Part shown: piece after piece, positions 21,332 to 31,971 of the stretch | Layout of the letters: each line of letters starts with the position of its first letter | Position numbering within the stretch: the stretch's first letter is position 1 | NCBI GenBank assembly: GCA_024867545.1 | Contig: JANFNE010000042.1 | Span: 186,001-250,000 of the forward strand | Direction of reading: 5' to 3' | DNA length: 64,000 nt | Source of the DNA: Phytopythium helicoides | Taxonomy: Eukaryota > Oomycota > Peronosporomycetes > Pythiales > Pythiaceae | Translations under genes and position numbers: made by a program | The notes under the pieces: model-generated | The model's database searches: none | Seen by the model: the letters and a program-made list of their open reading frames with translations, nothing else | What the model was told of the DNA's origin: nothing

Positions 21332-22614
21332 ATGTCGTCGCCCTCGTCGCTGCTGGTGACGCGCAGCAAGCGCTTCGGCTACGGCGCCTTGGCCGCTGGT
21401 ACGCTCTCTCTGCGCTGCGTGGCCTCAGGAGCTCGCGACTGGCGGTTTTCCCGCTCCAAACGGCCAAGAATTGACTCCAAACGCGCGTTTCCCGCTTGCC
21501 ATCGCAGTCACCGGCGCAGTTCGCGCGCTCACGGACGCCAGCCTTCGCCACGTCTTCTGGCGGTGCGTCCGGCCTGTTTGAGGTATTTCGGAAGTTGGTT
21601 GAGGCACTAAATGGCGAGTTTGGGACGATCAGGAGCCTCAAGCACCTCGTGGTGGCGTCGTTGGTGCTCATGGCCGTGCTGTACGTGCTGCTCAAGCCCG
21701 TGGAGCTGCTGCTGTCGCTTTTCCTGGCCCAAGAGACCATCGAGAACTCGGTGCAAGCGTTCCGCTATGCAGCCAACTCGACCATCCCGCTGCTGCTCGT
21801 CGGGTTCTGCCGCTACTTCAACGTCAAGATCTTCGAGGACGCCTTCTTTGCGGGCATTGCGGCCCGTGATGCCGCCCTCGCCGAGCAGATCCGATCGGTT
21901 CGTGATTGCATTGAGTCATAAAGTTGCTGGTGAGATATTGATTGGTGCTAAACGCTGAGAGCAGAAGAAGGCGATCTACTGGGACTCGGAGTATGTCAAG
22001 CATCTCGCCATGTTCGCGGTGCGACAGGCAGGCTTTGGACTGCTTGCACTGCTCGCTGCTCCTCTGCTGGGAGTTCTCATTCCTGTCATCCAGTTCGGCT
22101 ACCGGTGAGCTGTCTTTCATCTATCCCCGCCCAATAGAGCATTGCACTAACTCTGGTGCGTAGCATCCGCCACATGGAGACCATCTTCTGGCTGCCGGTG
22201 TTCGCCGCATTTTGCTTCCCGGGCTCTCGCTGGATGGCGCTGCAAGTCGTCCATTTGTGGATGGACTCGCGCGCGATCATCCGCGAGCTGTTTGATCCCA
22301 TTATCGCTCGCCTCAAGTCGGTGGAGAAGGAGGGCGGAGGCGCGAGTGCGGCGGCAAAGGCAGCTGCGGCCGCGAGCAACGACCTGCGCTCCGACATGGA
22401 AATCAGCGGAGACGAGCACGAGCGGCGCAAGGCCCACGGAGAGTGGCACCAGGGCCGCAGCGACGCTGCTCGTTTGGGCTTCGCCTTGGTGTTCGGTTAC
22501 CTTCTCGAGATCAGCGTGCTCGGGCCGTTCGCGTGGTTCCTGGCGTTCGTGTCAGCCGGACTCTTCGCCCCCGAGCTCATCGACCTGCGCGCGTTCGCCG
22601 CCAAAACAACGTGA
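21332..22614 (+). CDS. Multi-pass membrane protein of unknown function, four exons
   Basis: The 3' exons are secure. One exon ends at 21897. An intron at 21898-21964 joins in phase to 21965-22104, and a second at 22105-22163 (GTGAGC donor, CACTAAC branch, TAG acceptor) joins to 22164-22614. The first exon is less certain: it probably starts at the ATG at 21332, but the GTACGC donor at 21399 does not keep frame with the nearby acceptors. Hydrophobic segments include LKHLVVASLVLMAVLYVLL, FGLLALLAAPLLGVLIPVI, FWLPVFAAFCFPG and FGYLLEISVLGPFAWFLAF. A charged, Ala-rich loop lies at EGGGASAAAKAAAAASNDLR. The topology recalls EI24/CysZ-like proteins, but I cannot assign it. Confidence 0.65.
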
Positions 22615-22902
22615 TTCCTCTACTGTCGAAGGCCAATGGTGCATCAACGTTGTCTAGGAAGGAAAATCTTGCGCAGCGAAAATTCACAAATCAAGAAAAC
22701 TGAAGCATGTTGATTTTGTTGGTTGAGTTTCGTTCGCGTTGCCTTCGACTCAAGTGCCACAGCAGGTGCTATCATACAGTATTGCCTGACCACGTCAGCT
22801 GCACGCGTCGATCAGCGGAAACGCATGCGTAAGCACAAGAATCATGTAGCTCAGATTTGTTTTTCAATTGTTAGTGCACTACCGCTGCATTTACACGACA
22901 CA

Positions 22903-22928
22903 CGCACTCGCACTCGCACTCGCACTCG
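22903..22928 (+). repeat. (CGCACT)n hexanucleotide repeat
   Basis: A little over four copies of CGCACT lie just beyond the stop codon of the minus-strand cytochrome-b5 gene, in the 340-bp space after the membrane-protein gene. That space otherwise shows nothing. Confidence 0.75.
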
Positions 22929-22952
22929 CTCGCCAATGTCGTCCTTCCTCAC

Positions 22953-23806
22953 TCACTGGATGATCTTGCCGACGACGGGGTACTTTTCCTGGAACTTGGC
23001 CTCCCACTTGGTGAGCGTCTCGCGCTGCGCGTCCGTGATGTCGTCGATGTTGGGGTCGTCGAGGTCCTTGTCGACGAGCGACATCTTGGCGAGCGCGCGC
23101 GAGCAGTCGCGGCCCGCGAACTGCTTGTACCCTCCCTCGGGTCCGTAGTGGTTCATGCCGTCGAGCGTGACGTCGTAGATGTTGCCGTTGAGCGCGACGT
23201 AGCACGTTTTGCGCGGGTTGTCGACGCCGTTGTACTGGCGCAGCTCGTCGCGCGTGAGGTCTCTGTGTCGCAGCACGCGTCCGACGTTGGGGTAGCTGTT
23301 GTACACCGAGAACTTCATGACCCAGTCCTGGAGCGTCTCCTGGTCCATGAAGCCCAGGTCGGATAGGTCGTCGCTGTCGAGGTCCTCCTTCTCGAAGCTC
23401 ATCTTGGCGAGCGCGCGCGAGGCGTCCCTGCCCGCGAACAGGTGGTATCCCTCCCCCGGCCCGTAGAAGTCGCGCTTCTTGCTCACGTCGTAGACCTCGT
23501 CCAGCACGGCGATGTAGATGGGCTTGCCGTCCTCGCCCGTGAACGGCGCGCAGCTCCTCCAGCGAGTAGTAGCGGCGCGCCACAGGGCTTCTCGCGCTCG
23601 GCCTGCGCCGCCGCCTGCCGCTCCTTGGCCGCCTCGTACGCGCGCAGCTGCGCCGCCTCGGCGCGCGCGTTCACGTACCGCACGATGGCCAGCACGGCCA
23701 CCGCCACGCCCGCGCCAAGGTACACGTTGCCGTCCGCGTTCGCCAGCCAGCCCAGCATCTCGTCGACCCGCTTGCTCCCCACGCCGCCACTTGGAAATGG
23801 CGCCAT
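22953..23806 (-). CDS. Membrane protein with two cytochrome-b5-like (MAPR) domains
   Basis: The ATG at 23806 gives MAPFPSGGVGSKRVDEM. A membrane anchor (NVYLGAGVAVAVLAIVRYV) and a charged helix follow. The first heme-binding-like domain runs from YYSLEELR through GKPIYIAVLDEVYDVS to FAGRDASRALAKMS. The second runs from LTRDELRQYNGVDNP through VYDV-type strands to FAGRDCSRALAKMS. This is the membrane-associated progesterone receptor family pattern, here duplicated. The family usually binds heme and supports P450 or sterol metabolism at the ER. Two one-base slips, near 23580 and 23549, put the anchor, the start of domain 1 and the remainder in three frames. The join is inferred from domain continuity. 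A second double-domain paralogue lies at 26692-27420. Confidence 0.75.
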
Positions 23807-23970
23807 CTTGGCTCAAGCAAGGCGGGCACGTGGCCCAACCGGCTCCATCCCGCTGCTGACGTCATGAAGTTTGATTGGCTATTAACAGGAATACAGCGAT
23901 GCGATTGGATGAAAATAGGATTGTTGCACTTTGGTGGCTGGACTTGACCCCGAGACAGGCGGCGGTGGAG
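23807..23970. promoter_or_regulatory. Divergent promoter between MAPR gene and DNA polymerase gene
   Basis: Only about 164 bases separate the two start codons. Two GATTGG (inverted CCAAT) boxes are visible, near 23872 and 23901. The second lies downstream of an earlier in-frame ATG (23899), one reason to prefer the polymerase start at 23971. A shared bidirectional promoter is likely. Confidence 0.5.
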
Positions 23971-26543
23971 ATGATGCTGCGGGCGGTGGCGCGGCGCGGC
24001 GGCCGCGCTCCTGGGGCCGCCAGGGCGGCGCTGGCGTCCACGTGGTCCTCGCCACCTGCTGCGCAGGCGAGAGCTGCGCGCGAGCGGCTCAAGTTCGTCA
24101 CGTCGGACGAGATCGAGGCGCATCTGCTCGAGGGACTGACGGCCGCGGACGACGAGGAGCGGCCCGTGAACCTCGTGCAGGACCGCGAGAGCGCGCGGCG
24201 CGTGCTGCAGGACGCTGCAGGCGCTGGGGCCCGAGCGCTTCCACGCGTGCGACACGGAGGTGGCGCAGATCGACATCAAGGCGGTCGGCCCCGTCGGGAA
24301 TGGCAAGGTGGGTTGGTGGCGAGGACGCGCTGCAAGGAGTGGCTGGAGCTGTAGACAGACTCATGCTCGTCACTGCGCAGGTCACGTGTCTGTCTATCTA
24401 CAGCGGCCCCTGATGTGGACTTTGGCAACGGCCCGTACGTGTGGGTGGACAACCTGGACTCGGCAGAGGGCACGCTCGAGTACTTTCGGTGCGGCGATGC
24501 GCTGCTGCAGTTGCTGCCAGCATTGCGCTATCTGACGGCTGGGGCGATATGCTACCTGTGCAGGGAGTTCCTCGAGACCAAGAAGGTCAAGAAGGTCTGG
24601 CACAACTACAGCTTCGACCGACACGTGCTCTACAACCACGGCATCGACGTGCAGGGGCCTTGGCGGCGACACGATGCACATGGCGCGGCTGTGGAACACA
24701 GGCGCGCTTCCAGAATGGCGGGTACTCGCTTGAAGCACTCAGTGCGGATCTGCTGGGCCAGCGCAAGAAGCCCATGATGGAGCTCTTTGGTATCCCGAAG
24801 CTCAAGAAGGACGGGTCCCCGGGAAAGGAGCGACTCATGCCGTCAGTCGAAGAGCTTCAGCGGTTCCCCGAATTCCGGCATCGCTGGATCCGCTACAGCG
24901 TGTACGACGCAGAGAGTACGTGGTTCTTGCACAGCGTGCTCAAGCACAAGTTGGAGCAGACGCTCTGGTTCGATTCGCCAAAGGGAAGTAACAGCCCGGG
25001 AGGGTCGATGTACGACTTCTACTGCCAGTACATTGTGCCTTTTGGAGAATGCCTGACGGATATCGAGCGGAAGGGCATGCATGTGGATCGCGAGTATCTC
25101 AAACGTGTCGAGCAGGAGGCGCTTGAAGACCGCGCTCGGCTCGAGCAAGTAGTCCTAAACTGGGCGTCACGCTACTGCGAGGACTCGGCGCGCTTGAATG
25201 TGTACAGCGCTGCGCAGAAGCAGCAGTTGCTGTTCGCGCCTTACATCGACACCAAGAAGAATCCGCCCAAGGAGGTGTTGCCAGCAGAGCGCTCGTTTGA
25301 AGTTGAGAATATTGAAGAGATCATTGAGCCCGGGAAACAGCGCGCCTTGAAGAAGCGCAGCATCACTATTCGCGGACTTGGTATCGAGCCCACGCACTTT
25401 ACAGCGAGCGGTCTTCCTGCTGCAAGTGCTGAGGTGTTGAAGGAACTTGCGGGAGACCCAGATGCTGATCCACCACGCTATGGACGTGCGTATGATCACT
25501 TTAAAGACAAAGAAGAGGGTGCTGCCGCGTGCGTCGCCCTCAAGGCACTTTTTGACATCAGCAGCATCAACACGATGCTGAATAACTTTATCCTCCCGCT
25601 GCAAGAGCTCTCGGACAAGAACAGCCGGGTGCACTGCTCCTTGAACCTGAACACGGACACGGGACGGCTGTCCTCACGCAAGCCAAACCTGCAGAACCAG
25701 CCAGCGCTAGACAAGGATCGGTACCGGATTCGAGATGCATTTACCGCCCCGCCTGGCAAGAAGCTCATCGTGGCCGATTACTCGCAGCTGGAGCTCCGGT
25801 TATTGGCTCATGTGACGCAATGTCAGGCTATGATTGAAGCTTTCAAAGCTGGCGGCGACTTTCACTCCCGAACTGCGATGGGTATGTATGACTACGTAGC
25901 CAAGGCGGTTGAGCGCGGAGAAGCATTGCTAGAGTGGGATTCTGCGCACTCGAAGCCTCCTGCTCCTCTGCTGAAGGACAAGTTCGGCAAGGAGCGAAAG
26001 AACGCCAAGATTCTCAACTTCTCGATCGCGTACGGCAAGACACCGTATGGTCTGAGCAAAGACTTTGGTGTGACGCGCAAGGAAGCAGCAGATACTCTTG
26101 ACAAATGGTACTCGGATCGCCAAGAAGTACGCGCATGGCAGGCGCAAGCGGTTCAGACTGCTCGTCTATTCGGATATACGCGCACGCTTATGGGTCGCTA
26201 CCGTCGACTTCCTGATGCAATGCTGACCAGCAACGCATTATCGGCGAAGAAGGCGAAGGCTCATGCAGAACGTGCGGCAATCAATACTCCGATCCAAGGA
26301 GCGGCCGCCGATGTTGTCATGCAAGCAATGCTTCGAATCCACGCTCATCCGCGACTGCGTGAGCTCGGATGGGAAATGGTGTGCCAGATTCATGACGAGA
26401 TCATCGTGGAAGGGCCAGAGGAGTCGGCAGATGAGGCTATGAAGCTAGTTGTTCATCTGATGGAGAACCCGTTTGAGAAGCCGCTGTCAGTCGCGCTGGA
26501 AGTCGACGCCAAGTGTGACACCTCGTGGTACAAGGCCAAGTAG
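23971..26543 (+). CDS. Organellar family A DNA polymerase (plant POP-type)
   Basis: The N-terminus from 23971 (MMLRAVARRGGRAPGAARAA) is Arg/Ala-rich like a mitochondrial presequence. The 3'-5' exonuclease motifs follow: CDTEVAQIDI, WHNYSFDRHVLYNH and YSVYDAEST. The polymerase motifs are intact in the long frame: VADYSQLELRLLAHVT (motif A), AKILNFSIAYGKTPYGLSKD (O-helix/motif B region) and CQIHDEIIVEG (motif C). Introns are seen at 24307-24381 and 24489-24563. Both restore the family alignment, the second giving EYFREFLETKK. The 5' part also needs one-base slips near 24215, 24411, 24660 and 24700, so either the assembly is poor there or this copy is damaged. Such enzymes replicate mitochondrial or plastid DNA; here, mitochondria. 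Confidence 0.85.
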
Positions 26544-26691
26544 AGTATCAATCAGTCGAAAATAAAACTCATTTGTTGCGGTTTCAACGCTTCAGATAAG
26601 CTTATGTTTAGCCTGAGCATTTCTGTGTGACTCATATTTTTCTGTTGGAGTCGAGCCACATTTGAGAGTCTCCCAACCACCAGCAATCGCC

Positions 26692-27420
26692 ATGGGCAAC
26701 GCAAATGGCACCGTGCCATCGGGTCCACGAGGACTGTTCTCGCTTTCCTCGCGGTCTCGAAGCAACAGCGTTTCCGAATCTCATAAGTTGCGACCAGCTT
26801 TAACTCATCAGGAGCTCGCAGCGTACAACGGCACAAACAACAAGCCCATCTACATTTCTCTGCGCAGCGACATCTACGATGTGCGCGAAGCAGCCTTGAT
26901 TTACGGGCCAAACGGGAGCAGAGCGCACTTGGCGGGTCGTGATATATCGAGAGCTGCAGCAAAAGACGCACTTGACAATGAAGGTGAGCTCCGAAATCTC
27001 GACCTGTCTGACCTGTCAATCTCTGAGAACGAGCGCCTGGACAAAATCATCGAGTCTTTCAAGTGTGAGCACAACTACCCAATAGTTGGTCGGCTCTTGG
27101 TCCAGACGGACTCCTTGACTCACGAGCAGCTGCACAAGTTTAACGGAGTGGACAATCCGCGCGGAGCAGTGTACGTGGCTCTCCAAGGTGTAGTGTATGA
27201 CGTGACGGCCAATGGCTTCAACCATTACAGTCCCGAGGGAACATATGCGCTCTTCGCGGGCCGCGACGCCACCCGAGCGCTTGCGTGCATGTCACTGGAT
27301 CCAGACTGCCTCGACTCCCCGAGCCTCCAGGACCTTACTTCTGAACAGCTGAGCGCGCTGGAGGACTGGGTCGCACGCTTCCAGCAAAAGTACGCAGTCG
27401 TAGGAAAACTCCGCGATTAG
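26692..27420 (+). CDS. Double cytochrome-b5-like (MAPR) protein with N-myristoylation-type start
   Basis: The frame is intact, 242 residues from the ATG at 26692. It begins MGNANGT, a plausible N-myristoylation signal, and has no membrane segment, unlike the paralogue at 22953-23806. Domain 1 runs from LTHQELAAYNGTNNKPIYIS to HLAGRDISRAAAKD. Domain 2 runs from LTHEQLHKFNGVDNPRGAVY to FAGRDATRALACMS. Domain 1 looks divergent (YGPNGSRAHLAGRD in place of YGPEGGY-FAGRD), so its heme binding is doubtful. The two paralogues flank the polymerase gene. That suggests an old local duplication with anchoring switched from a membrane helix to a lipid. Confidence 0.85.
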   Translation: MGNANGTVPSGPRGLFSLSSRSRSNSVSESHKLRPALTHQELAAYNGTNNKPIYISLRSDIYDVREAALIYGPNGSRAHLAGRDISRAAAKDALDNEGELRNLDLSDLSISENERLDKIIESFKCEHNYPIVGRLLVQTDSLTHEQLHKFNGVDNPRGAVYVALQGVVYDVTANGFNHYSPEGTYALFAGRDATRALACMSLDPDCLDSPSLQDLTSEQLSALEDWVARFQQKYAVVGKLRD

Positions 27421-27835
27421 ATCGTCGATACTCTCTCCTCGGTAATTTTGAAGAGCTACATGAGATACACTGCAGACCGGCGTGGATTTGCATAGTGATA
27501 ACCTGTATTGACAGGAGCAGGCTGGGAGGCGTGCCTTCTCTCGGTATCCGATGCAGGAATGACAAGTTGAAGTCAAATGTAGCCATCTCACGACATTACC
27601 CTAAACTCTCCGCTAAGTACGAAGATGCGAGATCCACGGAAAGAGAACATTGAAGGAGGAAGCGCCACCTGCGTGCTCAGTGGCCGCTCTTCTCGCGGCT
27701 CTAGCGTCGCTCCAGGCCCTCGTTGCGCGTCAAGAAGCCTATCGGTGTGATCTACTGCGCGTGCGCGTTCTTCTCGTGATTGAACGGCCGAAATCCGACG
27801 TCTGAAGCCTCCAGGAGTCTTGATTTTCGGCGGTC
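27421..27835. other. Intergenic, no gene seen
   Basis: About 400 bases between the MAPR gene and the tomosyn-like gene. I see no repeat or motif of note. Confidence 0.4.
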
Positions 27836-30800
27836 ATGGGCAACAAATCCAGCCGCGAGGCGTCCGAGGGTGAGCGGCTGCTGGCTCAGCGGCTCTCGCA
27901 GCGCTCGGCACTCACTCCTGACATGTTCGACGTCTCCGGTGTTGGCCACCATGGAGTTCCCAGCAACGCGAGGGCCATGGCGCTCTGTGGTCGTCAGGGG
28001 ATTCTGGCGCTTGGAACGGCGAGCGGAGCCGTGAAACTCTACGGAAAGGATGGGCTCGAGGTGTTGCTGGAGGCTCCGCGCTCCCAGGCCAACCTGACAG
28101 TTGGGGTTACCCACATGAAGTTCTCGGGGCACCAGAGACTCGTGGTCGCGTACACGGACAGCTCGATCCGAGTGTTTAAACTCGCAGAAGCCAGACGAGA
28201 CCTGCTGGTTGCAGAGGTTCCGGGAAGCTGGACGACGTACACAATCACAAGTCTTGAGACCATTCAGTTCGCGAACTACCCGTACTTTTTTGTGGCCACA
28301 GATAATGGCGCCATTCATGTGCGTTTGGCCGCCAGATGTAGAGGGCTGTATTCTGTCTAACGATGTGCAACCTCTTGATTCAGGTTGTTCACGAGGAAAC
28401 AGGCAAGGTCAGCTCGTATATCATCTCTCCTCGGGATGTTGCGGCGGGAAGTGACGATGGAGAGACGCACAGCCAGCCGGGAGAAGCGGTTAGTGCCCTC
28501 GCTGTCAACCCGCGAGATGCAAACCAGCTGCTCATCGCCTACGAAGAATGCGCAGCAGTGTTTTTGTGGGATTTTGCGAAGCGCAAAGTGGCGAAAGAGT
28601 TCGTTATTTCGAGAAAGGGGCAAAGCGCTGCATTGCGCACCGATGAGAGTGGCGAAGAGCTTTGTAACTCTGTTCAATCGCTGTCGTGGCACTCAAGTGG
28701 CAAGCGATTTGTTGCCGGGTTCAAGCACGGTGGCTTTGCCATTTACCGGCATGACAAGAATGCTGGCTTTTACCATACTATTTCTTCGGAGACTGCTGAA
28801 GAAGAGCAAGTGTCCTTGACCGCGATTCGACATCTCCAGTGGGTATGTCCACCTCCACAGTCGCGGTACGCACATTATGCAGGCGCGATTGCTTTCACTG
28901 GTGGGCGACCTACCTCTGAAAGAAGCCTCCTGACCGTGATATACCCTCGGAACGGCTCAAATCCCGACGACGCGATGGACAGAGCTGTTCAAGTCAGACG
29001 AGCTCGTGTGGAATGTAACGGCATTCGAGTCCAGAAACCACGCTGAGATTGCGGCTTTTGTGGTGGCACAGGACCAAGTGGACCATTGTGCTCGGATAGC
29101 TCCGCTCTCTGCGATAATTCTTTCAGGGAACCCATTGGACGGGTGCTTACCTTCGCTCAGTGTCCAATACTTGCCGTGTTTCATCAAATTCCGGTCTAAC
29201 GATCAAGAAGAGTGGGAATGGAAGCCTGATCAAGCTGTTGAACCCGTCACAATGCCTCCTCGTCTGCAGCAAAATCCCGTGAAAGTATTTGAACTCATTA
29301 ACGTTACACGAGCAGATGGTGTGCTGCAGGAAGAACTGGTATCTGCGTGGCAAAGCGACGAGTCTACTCATCCCTTGATGAATGGAGAAGTGAATGACGA
29401 TTTTGAGTGGCCAATCAACGGTGGCAGCATTACGGAGCCACTGCTGAAAAGCTACTTGACCTCATACACCCAAGACAGCTCGTCACCTCTGACTCAGAAC
29501 GCTACCATTTTGCTGACAGGGCATGAAAATGGTAGCGTACTTTTTTGGGATATGATTTCTCCAGCAGATCGAGCCAGCAAGGGAGCGATTCGATTGATAC
29601 ATGTGGTCGAGATATTCGGAAAACTCCCAGCTGATGACACGGTTACTGTTCGCGAAATTACATCACTTGGGTTTTGCCACGAGTCTCGCCTACTTGCAAT
29701 TGGATTCAATACGGGTGAGCTTGCTTTATTCGCCTTCAAATCGTGCGAAACAGTGAAGCCCCCAATCGACGCGGTTCAAGCCGAGCAACCTGTTGCTGAG
29801 CACCCAACGCGGGCTGGATATCACCTTTTGTTTCGAGTTCAGCCGCATGAGCTTCCTATAAGCAAACTGGCAATGCTAACTGGCTATGGCTTTGTTGCCG
29901 TGGCTGATACATCTGGGGAAATTTCGCTCGTAAACTTAGCGACCAAGACTGCTCAACCACTGCAAACAGATCAATCCTCAATAGACAAAGAAGCCGTCTG
30001 CGTGGACAGTCTGCTCTTGACCGAATTGGTCCAGACAACTGAGATCCCGATTGGGGATGCATCAAGCAGCCCGTCTGAGTCAAAGCGATCGCCTGGGAAG
30101 CAGCGGCGAGCATCTCGGGGAAACAGCAACACTTCGAACGAAGGTGCAGCGGGAGTGACGGTTCATCAGGAACCTGTTCCTGTTCTATTTGTTGGACGTG
30201 GTGCTGGCAAGCTCGAGTTATATCATGTCCACTCTGGGATAAAAATCGGCGAGACACTCGTCGACGAGTACAGAATGGCCGGCTTATCGTCTGTTATCGT
30301 GGTCGACTTGGAGGGGAAGCGCGTTGAGATTGCAAGCAAGAGTTGGACACTCGACGAGGCCACTTCAGATAGCCTTGATGCTGCTGCTGTCGATGTTGAA
30401 GTACATGAAGATACGTTGGCTGATGCCCCTACGCCTGAGGAAGAATTAATTCAATCAGAGCAAACCCAGGTCGAAGAGGCACCTAGTGCAGAGACTTTGC
30501 TCACGAAAGAAATGATTGCCAAGGCTGTAGCGGAGCTTGCCGCCGAGGATGCAGCTGCACTTGGTGTCACACCATCTCACGCTTCAAATGAGCTTCATTT
30601 AAGTTCTGCTCTATGGCAGCGGTACGATGTTGTTGAGGCAACACTGCTTCCTGGTTCACTAGGTCTTCGGTTGTTCACAGAGATCGAAGATCACGGCGTG
30701 GTATACAGCTTTGTTCCTGATGTTGCAAACGCAACAACACTCGAAGCGAGTGGTGTTGGCACAGGCCATGTTATCGTCTCCATCAATCGAGTCGATGTGA

Positions 30801-31901
30801 CACCTCTGAGTCGTCGGCAAGTTTGTCGCCTTCTCGAGAAGCTGCGTGACCATGAGAAGGTGATGGTGCTTGCCCGTGGTTTTAAACATCCGGTCATCTC
30901 TGCCAATACTCCTCCTGCAATTGAAGAGTCTGTCATCCAAAAGGCACCAATATCGAGTGTAACTTCCCCTGATCTTGATCAGCCACGCTTTTTAGTGTGC
31001 ACGTGTGGGCGGATGATTCATCTGCTTCAAGCATCGCTTCCTCGTGCGTCGGAGATTGCGATGGGAGCTAAGGAAATGCCTGCACAACCGCTCGCAAGTG
31101 TAGAGCTCCGCTCGCCTGCCCTCATCACATCCATTATTCGTGTGCCTATTGAGGACAGGGTAGAGCACTGCCTTGCAGTGGTGGACCAGAGCAACGAGTT
31201 GTATATCATCTCCCTGCTCTCACTGACCATCGTATGGCAGACGGATGGCAGCGGGACGCTTGGCAACGCACTCGTGAATGGGCTCGGCTTTGGTGTGTCA
31301 CATGGCGGCGAGCTTGTGGTTGCGAACGAATTTGGAGAAATCGAGCGGTTTTCGTTCTTGTCTGAGCAGGTAGCACAGGAGACTGCAATGCTGACGTACT
31401 CCACTACCAAGACATCATTGTATTTGCCTGAACGTGCATTCCATTTTTCTTCTTCGGAGAGTCCCAAGAAGAAAGGCGGCATTGCAGACGCTGGAAGATG
31501 TTCAAGAAACTGGTGATGAGCGTCAAGCAGGATGCAGACTTGAAAAAGGTGTTTCAATTTTCTAGCGCTGAAGATGAACGCCAGCAGTTGTTCGGGTCAA
31601 GAGCTGCAGCAGGCGAAGCAGTCAACTCGGATGAGCAAGGGACTGCCAAGGTGTCCAAGGGCATGAATGCGACCAAAGACGCGCTAATGCAAGCTCACCA
31701 GGTGAAGTTCTGTTGAATGCTTCGATTGCTTTGCTTAAACGATTTAACATTTTTTGCTGTTAGCATCTGGCGGAGCGCGGAGACAAACTCAACGATCTGG
31801 CGCTCAAGACGGAACAGATGAAGCAGACATCAGCAGACTTTTACAACACCATGCGCGCCTATAACGAGAAGAACGCGAACAAAAAGTGGTACGAGTTCTG
31901 A
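27836..31901 (+). CDS. Tomosyn/Lgl-like WD-repeat protein with internal PDZ domain and C-terminal R-SNARE motif
   Basis: It starts MGNKSSRE (possible N-myristoylation). Introns at 28319-28383 and 31702-31763 are clear and phase 0. Beta-propeller sequence fills most of the protein (LALGTASGAVKLYG, LLTGHENGSVLFWDM, AIGFNTGELALF, VSHGGELVVANEFGEIERF), and DELVWNVTAFESRN matches the Lgl/tomosyn style. Near 30650-30890 lies a PDZ-like fold (LGLRLFTEIEDHGVVYSFVP, ASGVGTGHVIVSINRVDV). The last exon gives an R-SNARE-like helix: HLAERGDKLNDLALKTEQM, with Arg at the central layer, then NKKWYEF and no membrane anchor. One-base slips near 28970 and 31490 must be crossed. Tomosyns bind syntaxin/SNAP-25 and restrain vesicle fusion; the same role is inferred. 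Confidence 0.8.
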
Positions 31902-31971
31902 CCTCGACGAAGAGCAGATAGTTGTGCGTGTATCTATAGTTCTGGTGCATGTGGAATGCAACTCAAGTCGT

